A stretch of 19,965 nucleotides of DNA from DATGJX01 sp035279385 (GTDB lineage: Bacteria; Vulcanimicrobiota; Vulcanimicrobiia; Vulcanimicrobiales; Vulcanimicrobiaceae). Location of the stretch: contig DATEHZ010000160.1 in the NCBI GenBank assembly GCA_035279385.1, positions 1-19,965 of the forward strand, written 5' to 3'. The notes under the pieces were generated by a model, which saw nothing but the letters and a program-made list of their open reading frames with translations, made no database searches and was not told the DNA's origin. The translations under genes and the position numbers were made by a program. Numbering within the stretch: position 1 is the first letter of the stretch; every line of letters starts with the position of its first letter. Below, piece after piece: positions 12,632 through 19,814 of the stretch.

Positions 12632-14770
12632 TTAATGTCCGACGCCCAGGGAATTGATGATCGTGCCGAGCATCGAATCCAGCACGTTAATCGTGCGCGC
12701 CGTCGCTTGATACGCGTTCTGAAACTTGATCAGGTTTTGCGTCTCTTCATCGATGTTGATACCGTCGACGCCTTGACGCACCTTGTCGATGTTGCTGCTC
12801 AGCGTCGTTTGCGACTGCGCGCCCGTGATGGCCGTCTGGGTGTCGACGCCCATCTGCGAGACGATTTGGCCGTAGAACTGACCGAGCGTTTGCGTCGGCG
12901 CCGATGCAATCGACGCACCGGCCGCGTGCGCGCCGGCGAACGCGGCCGTGAACGACTCGATGCCGGTCACGGGATTGTAACTCACGGCGGAGACGACGAC
13001 GTTTTCCTGCGGAGCTCCGCCGCCGGGCGTCGCGCCGATAGTGATGACATCGCCGACACGAACGCTGGTCACGCCCGCCGGCAGCGTGATGGTTTGCGTT
13101 CCCGCCGCGATCGCCGCCGCGCTCGCGGTCTGCAGCGCCGGCACGCCGACGTTGGCGGCAAACATCTTCATCATGGCGTTCGCCGCGCCGTTGTCGTTCG
13201 CTCCGAACGCGTTGGTGCCGTTCTGCGTCACGCCTTGAATGCCGGCTGCGCCGAGCGCACCGAGCAGCGACGCGCCGGCCGCCGCGGGATTGTTGCTGTC
13301 CGTAATGGTGAACGCCGGGCTCGTCGGCGTCGCACCTTGCGCAGCGCGATGTACGAGATCCGTGTTCATCGGGTCGCGAGCAAACACGATGCGCTGGGCG
13401 GAGGCGTCAAACGAGGCCGTTACGCCGTAGTGCAGGCTGTTGAAATGGCTGATGAACGCATCGATCGACGTATCCGTCGTGTTCGTGTTGTACGCGAACG
13501 TCTGCGCCACGCCGTCGACGGTCACGGTAAGCGTGCCGGAGATACCGCCGGCATTCGGCGGATTCGCCATCGAACCGTCGCCGTTCATCGCCGACGCCGT
13601 GTCGACGGTGTTGTTCGCAGAGTTCAAATTCGTGACAAGGGAGCCCGCCGCCGTCGAAGCGAGCGCCACCGGCAACTGCGAGGGGTTCGTGATGCCGACC
13701 CGGATGTTGCCCGCCGAGATCGGCAGGGTTGCGACGATCGGTTGGAAGAGTGCGGTTCCCGCGACGCCGTTTTGATCGTAGCCCGCTTGCGTGATCCGGT
13801 TCACTTCGTTTGCCAATCCGGAGGCAAAGTCGTCGAGTTGCCGGCCGTACGCCGTGAGCTTGTTGTTGTACAGGTCTGCGAACGCCGCAAGTTGTCCGCT
13901 GCCCAGCGGAATGCCCGGTGCGCCGGGCGCCGCAGGCGGATTGGTCGCGAAGTCGACTTTGAACGCCGGCTCGCCGGTCGGCGCGACGCCGATCGTCGGC
14001 TGTGCGAGGTGATACGCAATGGTGTCGTTCACCAGCGCTTGGCCGTTCACGGTGACGAGCGTCGATCCGTCGGGCTGAATCGCCGTTTGCGTCGAAAGGT
14101 ATTGCGAGAGCTGGTCGATCAGATGGTCGCGTTGATCCTTGTACGTGTTCGGGTTGTCACCGACCGCCGTAGACGCGCGGATCTGTCCGTTGAGCGCCGC
14201 AATCTTGTCGAGGATGCCGTTGACCGCGCTGACGGCCGAACCGGCTTGCTGCAGGACTTGTGCCTGCTGCGTCTGCAGCGTGCCGGATGCGGCATTCAGC
14301 GCTTGAGCGAGCGCCTGCGCGGAAGAAAGCACGTTCGCACGCGAGCTCGTCGATCCGGTTCCGACTTGATCGACCAGCTGGCTGACGGCGCTCTGAAACG
14401 CGGTGAAATACGCGTTGATGCCGTTGCTCGGCTCTCCGAGTGAGGCCTGCAGCGCCTGCAGCTGGTTCTGCTGCACGGTGTAGTAGTTTTGCGACGCGGA
14501 CGCGCCGCGGAAGAGCGAGTCGTACGAATCCTCGTGGATGCGCTGAATGTTCGCGACGATCGATCCGTTGCCGAACGTACCGCTGAAATGCGTGCTCGCG
14601 AACGGCGAACCGGCGATCGGATCCATCTGCTGGATGTTCACCACCTGGCGCGACGCGCCGGGCGTATTGAGGTTCGCGATGTTGTCCGACGTCACGTCGG
14701 CCGCCTGCTGAAACGTGGAAAGCGCGTTGCCAAGCACGCCCAGTCCGAAGAAACTTCCTAAACCGCTCAT
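12632..14770 (-). CDS. flgK: FlgK, hook-filament junction protein 1
   Basis: FlgK (HAP1) is the first junction protein on the hook. The 712-aa protein has the rod/hook N-terminal motif DVTSDNIANLNTPGASRQVV (25-44), then a FlgK-specific coiled region with LFRGASASQNYYTVQQNQLQ and LNGQIRASTAVGDNPNTYKD, QRDHLIDQLSQYL. The C-terminus is typical: VDGINIDEETQNLIKFQNAY then QATARTINVLDSMLGTIINS. It is longer than the enteric protein (about 550 aa). A central insert at about 395-626 contains an IN-like module (409-512: GTLTVTVDGVAQTFAY, GVTASFDASAQRIVFA) and a second beta-rich, Thr/Ala/Gly-rich segment. ATG at 14770 has GGAG (14782-14785) 11 bases upstream, a weak spacing. Translation could instead be coupled to the small ORF whose stop overlaps this ATG. 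Confidence 0.96.
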   Translation of the reverse strand: MSGLGSFFGLGVLGNALSTFQQAADVTSDNIANLNTPGASRQVVNIQQMDPIAGSPFASTHFSGTFGNGSIVANIQRIHEDSYDSLFRGASASQNYYTVQQNQLQALQASLGEPSNGINAYFTAFQSAVSQLVDQVGTGSTSSRANVLSSAQALAQALNAASGTLQTQQAQVLQQAGSAVSAVNGILDKIAALNGQIRASTAVGDNPNTYKDQRDHLIDQLSQYLSTQTAIQPDGSTLVTVNGQALVNDTIAYHLAQPTIGVAPTGEPAFKVDFATNPPAAPGAPGIPLGSGQLAAFADLYNNKLTAYGRQLDDFASGLANEVNRITQAGYDQNGVAGTALFQPIVATLPISAGNIRVGITNPSQLPVALASTAAGSLVTNLNSANNTVDTASAMNGDGSMANPPNAGGISGTLTVTVDGVAQTFAYNTNTTDTSIDAFISHFNSLHYGVTASFDASAQRIVFARDPMNTDLVHRAAQGATPTSPAFTITDSNNPAAAGASLLGALGAAGIQGVTQNGTNAFGANDNGAANAMMKMFAANVGVPALQTASAAAIAAGTQTITLPAGVTSVRVGDVITIGATPGGGAPQENVVVSAVSYNPVTGIESFTAAFAGAHAAGASIASAPTQTLGQFYGQIVSQMGVDTQTAITGAQSQTTLSSNIDKVRQGVDGINIDEETQNLIKFQNAYQATARTINVLDSMLGTIINSLGVGH

Positions 14771-14895
14771 TTTGAACGGCGCTCCGGCCTAGCCTGCGCG
14801 CCCCCCATCGGAGATGGGGCCCCCACGATTTCATGGCGCATGCACCGTACTGCCGGCATAGACCCTCCCCGAGGGCGCCGCAAAGATTTGCTCAT
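14767..14895 (-). CDS. Possible 42-aa small protein coupled to flgN and flgK
   Basis: An open frame starts at ATG 14895-14893, overlapping the flgN-like stop (ATGA), and ends at TGA 14769-14767, overlapping the flgK start (ATGA). It would encode 42 residues, beginning MSKSLRRPRGGSMPAVRCMR and ending ARPERRSK. It is very basic, with about 10 Lys/Arg against 2 Glu. It has no membrane segment and is not recognised. For: both ends make four-base overlaps typical of translational coupling, and it fills the only sizeable gap in the upper operon. Against: codon use includes GGG, AGG and several A/T-ending codons unlike its neighbours, no Shine-Dalgarno precedes it, and the same DNA forms several hairpins. 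It could be a structured intercistronic spacer instead. FlgM is expected near flgN in Bacillus-type clusters, but this peptide is too short and shows no FlgM motif. Confidence 0.3.
   Translation of the reverse strand: MSKSLRRPRGGSMPAVRCMRHEIVGAPSPMGGAQARPERRSK
14803..14875 (-). other. Hairpins in the flgN-flgK intercistronic region
   Basis: The minus strand holds a perfect 7-bp hairpin CCCCATC-TCC-GATGGGG (14819-14803), a 5-bp hairpin CCCTC-GGG-GAGGG (14875-14863) and a tight inverted repeat GGTGCATGCGCC (14846-14835). No U-tract follows, so these are not intrinsic terminators. They may protect or process the mRNA or modulate flgK translation. They lie inside the possible small ORF. Confidence 0.5.
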
Positions 14896-15383
14896 ACTTT
14901 ACTGCTCACTAGGACGCTGGCGCCGGGCGGTGCGACGTACCCGCGCCGTTTGTAGATGCCGGTGCGTTCCGTCGCGCTCTCCTGCATTTTGTGGGTGACC
15001 TCCACCAAACGCTGCAGGCCGGCTACGATGAGGGACTTGTTGTTCGAGATCGTGATGCCGAGTGAAATCGAGCCGTACGTGATCTCCGCGAGCGCTTTGT
15101 GCAGATACGGCGCGACGCGAAGCGGCGCATACCGGCACACTTGCTGGAGCGTCATCTCGCCGAAACCGCGCGCCTGCATGCCGCGGCGCTTCGCGGCGGC
15201 GGCTTGATGCACGGCGCGAGCCGCGTTGAGGGCGCGATCCGACTCGAGGATCGCTTCAGGCGATCCGTCGACGAGCACGTGCGTGAGATGCACCGCCGCA
15301 GCATTGAGCCGCTGCAGTGCCGCGCACTCTTCCTGCAGCGCCATGCCGAACGCTTCCCACGAGTCGGCGGCGGTCGCAATCAC
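14892..15383 (-). CDS. flgN: FlgN-like export chaperone for FlgK/FlgL
   Basis: A 163-aa, mostly helical soluble protein. FlgN is the cytoplasmic chaperone that binds the C-termini of FlgK and FlgL and delivers them to the export apparatus. In favour: size, predicted helices (ALQEECAALQRLNAAAVHL at about 15-33; ESDRALNAARAVHQAAAAKR at about 47-66), and a C-terminal NNKSLIVAGLQRLVEVTHKM helix followed by ERTGIYKRRG, reminiscent of the FlgN end (helix, then t.Y...G). The gene sits immediately upstream of flgK-flgL, where flgN usually lies. Family conservation is low, so the call leans on position. The ATG overlaps the flgJ stop by 4 bases (ATGA), showing translational coupling. The gene is followed by the possible small ORF, also with an ATGA overlap. 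Confidence 0.65.
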   Translation of the reverse strand: MIATAADSWEAFGMALQEECAALQRLNAAAVHLTHVLVDGSPEAILESDRALNAARAVHQAAAAKRRGMQARGFGEMTLQQVCRYAPLRVAPYLHKALAEITYGSISLGITISNNKSLIVAGLQRLVEVTHKMQESATERTGIYKRRGYVAPPGASVLVSSKV

Positions 15384-15724
15384 GGCTCGAGCTCCCGCGG
15401 CACTTCGGATTTGGCTTCCCGGCTCGCGTCGGCCAGCACGCTTTGCTTGAGCTGCTCCTCGAGCACTTTGGCTATGCCCATCGATCCGCTTTGCGCGACT
15501 TTCTGCGAACGCTGCTCGTCGAGCATCGATTGGAACGTCTGCTCCGCGTTCGACTGTTTGCCGAAGATCGATTGCTGCGGCACGGTCTGGCGCATCGCGC
15601 TGAAGAGCATGTCGAGAAACACGCCTTCGAGCTGCGTCGCCGCCGTGTGCAGACGCTCCAGCGCCTGCTTCTGCTGCGGCGTATACTGCTGCGCGTGCTG
15701 CGCGCCGATTTTTTGCGGATCCAC
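15380..15724 (-). CDS. flgJ: FlgJ-type rod-binding protein (single domain)
   Basis: A 114-aa protein consisting of the rod-binding domain only: LEGVFLDMLFSAMRQTVPQQ (32-51), NAEQTFQSMLDEQRSQKVAQ and GSMGIAKVLEEQL (about 80-92). These match the N-terminal half of FlgJ (FE..ll..mlk.mR.t....lf......yk.mlDe..a..ia..g.lGla..i..ql). FlgJ is the rod cap/scaffold in the periplasm. In gamma-proteobacteria a C-terminal muramidase domain cuts peptidoglycan; it is absent here, as in many other phyla, so a separate lytic enzyme should exist elsewhere. The start is GTG (15724-15722), which shares its first base with the flgI stop (TAGTG). The stop overlaps the next ATG by 4 bases. No signal peptide is seen, consistent with export through the flagellar apparatus. 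Confidence 0.9.
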   Translation of the reverse strand: MDPQKIGAQHAQQYTPQQKQALERLHTAATQLEGVFLDMLFSAMRQTVPQQSIFGKQSNAEQTFQSMLDEQRSQKVAQSGSMGIAKVLEEQLKQSVLADASREAKSEVPRELEP

Positions 15725-16848
15725 TACTGAATCTCCAGGTCGGCTTGCAGCGCGCCCGCTTGACGCAGCGCCTGCACGATGGCGATGAGGTCTCGCGGCG
15801 ACACGCCCATCGTGTTGAGCGCGCGCACGACCGAGGAGAGCGTTGCGGCTCCCGAGATGAACGTGAGGCGGCGTTTCTCTTCCTGTGCGGTTACACGGGT
15901 GTTCGTCTGCGATCCGCCGCCGCTCGTGCTGAAGGGCGAGGGCACGAACTTGTTCTCTTGCGTGATGGTGATCGAGAGGTTGCCGTGCGCGATGGCGCAG
16001 GGCGCGAGTTTGATATCGCCGCCGAAGACGATCGTACCGGTGCGCTCGTTCATGACGACCTTCGCGAGTTCGTCCTGCGCGAGCGAAACGTCGCTCGCGT
16101 CCGCGAGAAACTGCACCGGATTGTTGTGATACGAGGGCGGCAGCGTCACGTGGACGGTCTCCGCATCGAGCGCGCCGGCCGTGCCGCCGCCGAAACGATG
16201 GTTGAGCGCGCTCGCGAGATTTGCCGCGGTTTTGAAGTCGGGCGTCGTGATGACGTAGTTGAAACCGTCGCCGTTCTGAATCGGCGTCACCATGTCGCGC
16301 GCGATCACCGCGCCGTTCGGCACCCGTCCGGCCGTCGGATGATTTTTTGTCGTACTGGCCGCGTCGAAGCCCGCGGTAAAGCCGCCGATGGAGACGGCTC
16401 CCTGCGCGGTTGCGTAGACTAAATCGTTGGCCGCTTTGAGCTCGGTGAGGATGAGCGTGCCGCCCTGCAAACTGCTGGAGTCGCCCATCGCCGATACGGT
16501 GACGTCGACGTTGTCGCCGGAGTGCGCGAACGGCGGCAACGTCGCCGTCACCATGACCGCGGCAACGTCGCGTGTCCGTACTTCGTTGCTCGTGGTCGAT
16601 AGACCGAACGACTGTAAAACATTTTGAATGGTCTGACTCGTGAAGATGACGGACGTCGAATCGCCCGTGCCGTTCAGACCGGTCACGATGCCGTAGCCGA
16701 CGAGCTGATTGCCCGTCACGCCCTGCACGTGGGCCACGTCCTTCACCAGAACGCTCGTCGCACTCGCCGGCGCCATCGCAAACAGATTGGCGGACAGCGT
16801 ACCGGCGAGCGCCAGAATCATGAACTTTCGCACACTCATGTTTTTCAT
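15724..16848 (-). CDS. flgI: FlgI, P-ring protein
   Basis: FlgI forms the periplasmic P-ring bushing around the rod. The 374-aa protein has a Sec signal peptide (MSVRKFMILALAGTLSANLF, probable cleavage after ASA at about residue 31), then the hallmark VLVKDVAHVQGVTGNQLVGY and GIVTGLNGTGDSTSVIFTSQ, RTRDVAAVMVTATLPPFAHS, GDNVDVTVSAMGDSSSLQGG. It ends with LVRALN-like VVRALNTMGVSPRDLIAIVQ and LRQAGALQADLEIQ, all typical of FlgI. Length is normal. ATG at 16848 follows the flgH stop after a single base; no good Shine-Dalgarno is present, so translation is probably coupled to flgH. A second ATG at 16839 (MSVRKF) would give a more standard signal peptide. Confidence 0.97.
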   Translation of the reverse strand: MKNMSVRKFMILALAGTLSANLFAMAPASATSVLVKDVAHVQGVTGNQLVGYGIVTGLNGTGDSTSVIFTSQTIQNVLQSFGLSTTSNEVRTRDVAAVMVTATLPPFAHSGDNVDVTVSAMGDSSSLQGGTLILTELKAANDLVYATAQGAVSIGGFTAGFDAASTTKNHPTAGRVPNGAVIARDMVTPIQNGDGFNYVITTPDFKTAANLASALNHRFGGGTAGALDAETVHVTLPPSYHNNPVQFLADASDVSLAQDELAKVVMNERTGTIVFGGDIKLAPCAIAHGNLSITITQENKFVPSPFSTSGGGSQTNTRVTAQEEKRRLTFISGAATLSSVVRALNTMGVSPRDLIAIVQALRQAGALQADLEIQ

Positions 16849-16849
16849 C

Positions 16850-17461
16850 TCAGAACAGCCAGTTCAGAATCTTGCGGATGATTCCGACCTTCTTCTGCTG
16901 GAAGTTGCCGTTGAAGCTGCCCTCGACGTCCGCAACGCGCGAGGAGAGCACGGTATCGGTGGTGTCGATATCCTCGGGCCGGACAAACCCGGTGATGTGC
17001 AGCGTTTGGGCTTCGCCGTTGACGATCATGCGCTGGTCGCCGGCGATTTGCAGCACGCCGCTGGGCAGCACGTTCACCACCGTCGCCATCATGTCGCTCA
17101 CGAACGACGTCGCGCCGTTCTCCGTGCGCGAACTTTGCGATCCGGTGTTGCCGCCGAGCGAGGTCGGCACGTTGATGAGTCCGCCGAGCAGTTTGATGCC
17201 GCTCGTACCGGAGCCGCCGGACCCGTTGGACGAACCGACGCTGAAGTTTTTCGCGTTCGTCGACACGTCGCTGCTGTTGCTGCGCACCGCGAAGTTGAAC
17301 GCAACGTGCAGCAGATCGCCGATCTGCGAGGCGCGATGATCGGGTCCCAGGCGCAGCGGATGTCCGGGGCCTACGGCCGGCGGCGGCGCTACGTAGAGCG
17401 TGTCCGCCAGCGCGGGCGCCGGCAAGCAGAGCAGCGCGAGCGCAATCGCAACGCGTTTCAC
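16850..17461 (-). CDS. flgH: FlgH, L-ring protein (no canonical lipobox)
   Basis: FlgH forms the outer-membrane L-ring. The 203-aa protein contains QIGDLLHVAFNFAV, NVLPSGVLQIAGDQRMIVNG, EAQTLHITGFVRPEDIDTTD, TVLSSRVADVEGSFNG and the C-terminal GIIRKILNWLF, all diagnostic for FlgH. The signal peptide is MKRVAIALALLCLPAPALA with likely signal peptidase I cleavage before DT. Most FlgH are lipoproteins with a [LVI][ASTVI][GAS]C box; the only early cysteine here (Cys12) is preceded by ALL and lies inside the hydrophobic core, so lipidation is doubtful. A Gly/Ser-rich stretch (about 77-90) interrupts the middle. The start is GTG at 17461, immediately after the flgA TAA, with GGGAGG 10 bases upstream. 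Confidence 0.94.
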   Translation of the reverse strand: MKRVAIALALLCLPAPALADTLYVAPPPAVGPGHPLRLGPDHRASQIGDLLHVAFNFAVRSNSSDVSTNAKNFSVGSSNGSGGSGTSGIKLLGGLINVPTSLGGNTGSQSSRTENGATSFVSDMMATVVNVLPSGVLQIAGDQRMIVNGEAQTLHITGFVRPEDIDTTDTVLSSRVADVEGSFNGNFQQKKVGIIRKILNWLF

Positions 17462-18169
17462 TTATTCATCGCCTCCCGATATGTCGAGTTCAACGGTGCC
17501 CGGCGCCGTAACGGTTCCGGAGAGCGCTTTGTTCGTCGACGGATTGAAAACGGAGACTTGATCGCCCAGACCGCCGCCGGTGCGCGCGATGACGTCCGCC
17601 GTCACCTGCACGCCCGAGTCGCGAACGATCAGCACGACCGTCGAGCCGGCTTTCACGATTTGATTCACCGACGTCGCTTCGATCGGCACAGGCTGGCCTT
17701 TGAGGACGCTGCCGTTCACCTTGCGCCCGACGAGCGCGTCGATGCCGTTGCCGGCGCGTCCCATGTACGGAACGCGGGCTATCGAAAGATCGCCGGCCGA
17801 AAGAACGGTACCCGGTACGATGTCGTGCGCGGCGACCGCCGTTTTGACGAACTGCTGCACGCGGTAGCCCACGTACACCGTCCGATTCAGTTTGCCGTCG
17901 ACGTCGATCGCCACGGGAACGTTGACGAACGCTTGCGTGCCGACCGGTGCTTGCGCGCGCAGCTCGACGCGATCCCCGCTGAGCACCTGATCGGGAATCA
18001 TCGATACCGCGACGTACTCGTGGTTCGCATCGTGGCCCAGCCCGGCGATCTGCCGCGCCGCGGCCTGCGCGATCTGCTTGCCGCTCACGCGCAGCACGGA
18101 GCCTTGAGCGCGCACCGCAACCGGTGCGAGCGTCAGGACCATGGTGACGAGCGCGAGCAGCGTGCGCAT
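17462..18169 (-). CDS. flgA: FlgA, P-ring assembly chaperone
   Basis: FlgA is the periplasmic chaperone for P-ring formation by FlgI. The 235-aa protein has a Sec signal peptide (MRTLLALVTMVLTLAPVAVR, cleavage near VRA/QG at 21). A SAF-type region follows with AAHDIVPGTVLSAGDLSIAR (about 118-137), the LVGRKVNGSVLKGQPVPIEA motif, and the C-terminal VVLIVRDSGVQVTADVIA, GGLGDQVSVFNPSTNKALSG, TVTAPGTVEL. This is the usual FlgA pattern (a..dl..G..l...dl...r.p, G..a.r.l..G.pl, G..v.v....g..i...g.a...g..Gd.i.V.N..S.k...g.V...g.v.v). It sits 4 bases after flgG and abuts flgH with no spacer, forming a ring-assembly unit with flgH and flgI. Confidence 0.93.
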   Translation of the reverse strand: MRTLLALVTMVLTLAPVAVRAQGSVLRVSGKQIAQAAARQIAGLGHDANHEYVAVSMIPDQVLSGDRVELRAQAPVGTQAFVNVPVAIDVDGKLNRTVYVGYRVQQFVKTAVAAHDIVPGTVLSAGDLSIARVPYMGRAGNGIDALVGRKVNGSVLKGQPVPIEATSVNQIVKAGSTVVLIVRDSGVQVTADVIARTGGGLGDQVSVFNPSTNKALSGTVTAPGTVELDISGGDE

Positions 18170-18173
18170 CAGC

Positions 18174-18962
18174 CTACCGCTTCGCCTGTACCGCCGTCTG
18201 CAGCATTTCGTCCGCAGCGGTGATGGCTTTGGAGTTGGCTTCGAACGCGCGCTGCGAGACGATCATGTTGACGATCTCTTGCACGACCTGCACGTTGGAG
18301 TTCTCGAGGTAGCCGCCTTGCAGCGTTCCCGCGCCGTTCAGACCGGCCTGCGAGACGATCGGCGCACCCGATGCAGCGGTCTGCGTATACAGATTGTGTC
18401 CGCCGACCGGCGAGAGCCCCGCGGGATTGATGAAGCGCGCGACTTGAATTTGCCCCAGCTGCTGCGGCAGGTTCGATCCGGGAACCAGGGCGGTCACCGT
18501 GCCGTCCTCGCCGATCGAGAGATTCTGCGCATTCTGCGGAACCGTGATCTGCGGCTGCAGAAAGTAGCCGTCGGCCGTGACGAACGCGCCGTTCGCATCG
18601 CGCTTGAACGAACCGTCGCGCGTATACGCCGTCGTGCCGTCCGGCATCGTCACTTGGAAGAATCCGTCGCCTTCGATGGCGATGTCGAGCGGATTGCCGG
18701 TTTGAATCAGATTGCCTTGCGTGAAGATTTTCTCCGAAGAGCCGACCTTCACGCCCAAACCGACGTCCTGACCGACCGGAACCACGCTGGCGCCGACGGG
18801 CGAACCCGGTCCGCGCATCTCCTGGTACACGAGATCCTGAAAGCGCGCTTCGTTGCGCCGGAAGCCCGTGGTGTTGACGTTCGCCAAGTTGTTCGAAATG
18901 GTGTCCATCTGGTATTGCTGGGCTTCCATTCCGCTGGCGGCGGTGTAGAGTGCTCGCATCAT
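18174..18962 (-). CDS. flgG: FlgG, distal rod protein
   Basis: FlgG is the main distal rod protein. The 262-aa length is almost exactly that of enteric FlgG (260). It has the N-terminal ALYTAASGMEAQQYQMDTIS then NNLANVNTTGFRRNEARFQD, the middle FTQGNLIQTGNPLDIAIEGD and GFFQVTMPDGTTAYTRDGSF, and the C-terminal GYLENSNVQVVQEIVNMIVS followed by QRAFEANSKAI. All are diagnostic of FlgG rather than FlgE. The start MMRALYTAASG is at 18962; AAGGAG lies about 13 bases upstream. It follows the flgF-like gene by 18 bases and precedes flgA by 4. Its close similarity to the upstream gene reflects the usual FlgF/FlgG paralogy. Confidence 0.96.
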   Translation of the reverse strand: MMRALYTAASGMEAQQYQMDTISNNLANVNTTGFRRNEARFQDLVYQEMRGPGSPVGASVVPVGQDVGLGVKVGSSEKIFTQGNLIQTGNPLDIAIEGDGFFQVTMPDGTTAYTRDGSFKRDANGAFVTADGYFLQPQITVPQNAQNLSIGEDGTVTALVPGSNLPQQLGQIQVARFINPAGLSPVGGHNLYTQTAASGAPIVSQAGLNGAGTLQGGYLENSNVQVVQEIVNMIVSQRAFEANSKAITAADEMLQTAVQAKR

Positions 18963-18980
18963 AACTTCGTACGGGCTCCT

Positions 18981-19763
18981 TTATCGCTGCGACTTGGCGA
19001 CGTTTTCGATCGCCCAGCCGTTCGCTTCGTCTTGTGTTTGAATGACTTTTTGATTGGCCTCGAACCAGCGCTGCGCGCTGATGAGATCGACCATCGAGCG
19101 CACGACGTTCGCGTTGCTGCGCTCGAGGAAACCTTGATGGATCGTCGATCCGCCGGCAGCGCGCGCGGGCAGCGCGGCGTTGCTCGCGATGAAGCGGTTA
19201 TCGCCTTCCGGACGCACCTGCGCGGGGTTGCCGAACGTGACGAGCGCAATCGTGTCGATCGCGCGCCCGCCTTGCGTTATCTGGCCGTTCTGATCGATTT
19301 GGATCGCGCCGCCTCCGGGCTGCAGTTGTACCGGACCGTTCGTACCGAGCACCAGACTGCCGTCCGGCGTGACGAGCCGGCCCGTGGGATCTTCCGAAAA
19401 CTGTCCGTCGCGCGTGTAGCGCACGCCCTGCGGCGTTTGAATCGCGAAAAACGCGCTGCCTTGAATTGCGAGATCGAGCGGATTGCCGGTTTGACCGAGC
19501 GTGCCTTGTTCGAAGACCGCCGGCGTATCCATGACTTGCGCGCCCATGCCGAGCGCACCGACGAACGCGCTGCTCGACGTGCCGTGCGGATTGCCCGCGT
19601 CGATCTGGCGGCGGTATACGCCCATTTCCGGTGCCGATTGCACCTGCAGCAGCGTGCGCTTGAAGCCGCTGGTGTTGACGTTCGCGAGATTGTTCGCGAT
19701 CGTGTCCGCCTGCGACTGTGCTACCAGCGCTCCCGATGCCGCAGTGTAGAGTCCACGTACCAA
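18981..19763 (-). CDS. flgF: FlgF-like proximal rod protein (TTG start)
   Basis: A rod protein of the FlgF/FlgG family, 260 aa from the chosen start. Motifs: VRGLYTAASGALVAQSQADT, IANNLANVNTSGFKRTLLQV, EQGTLGQTGNPLDLAIQGSA, FFAIQTPQGVRYTRDGQF, and the C-terminal GFLERSNANVVRSMVDLISA, QRWFEANQKVIQTQDEA. It is FlgF by position (first of the pair, before flgG) and by its greater divergence; a second FlgG-type protein is the alternative. The start is taken as TTG at 19763-19761, with CGGAGG (19772-19777) 8 bases upstream, giving MVRGLYTAASG, the exact family N-terminus. An in-frame ATG at 19802 would add 13 residues (MCRVRPDRAEVLL) not found in the family and lacks a well-placed ribosome site. 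It is the first gene of the operon, behind a sigma-28 promoter and structured leader. Confidence 0.9.
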   Translation of the reverse strand: MVRGLYTAASGALVAQSQADTIANNLANVNTSGFKRTLLQVQSAPEMGVYRRQIDAGNPHGTSSSAFVGALGMGAQVMDTPAVFEQGTLGQTGNPLDLAIQGSAFFAIQTPQGVRYTRDGQFSEDPTGRLVTPDGSLVLGTNGPVQLQPGGGAIQIDQNGQITQGGRAIDTIALVTFGNPAQVRPEGDNRFIASNAALPARAAGGSTIHQGFLERSNANVVRSMVDLISAQRWFEANQKVIQTQDEANGWAIENVAKSQR

Positions 19764-19771
19764 AAGCAAAA

Positions 19772-19777
19772 CCTCCG
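19772..19777 (-). promoter_or_regulatory. Ribosome binding site deciding the flgF TTG start
   Basis: CGGAGG on the minus strand lies 8 bases before TTG 19763-19761. It lies inside the longer ATG-started frame, which argues that the upstream ATG at 19802 is not used. Confidence 0.75.
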
Positions 19778-19814
19778 CACGGTCTGGTCGTACTCGGCAC
19801 ATCGGCCTCGTACT

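Noticed and set aside
12635..14443. Long plus-strand open frame opposite flgK (about 600 codons); similar ones lie opposite flgF/flgG (18141-19913), flagellin (9190-10731) and fliD (836-2314)
   Set aside because: They are Arg/His/Asp-rich translations antisense to clearly recognised genes, a normal effect of GC-rich codon use. None shows domains, and none has a promoter or ribosome site.
14771..14891. Sigma-28 or sigma-54 promoter for flgK
   Set aside because: No TAAA-N15-GCCGATAA or GG-N10-GC arrangement was found; flgK is more likely read from upstream.
14767..14895. The small ORF as FlgM
   Set aside because: It is about half the usual length, very basic, and lacks the C-terminal helices of FlgM.
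18174..19763. flgF/flgG as a recent tandem duplication
   Set aside because: They share only family motifs and differ through most of their length, the normal ancient FlgF/FlgG paralogy.
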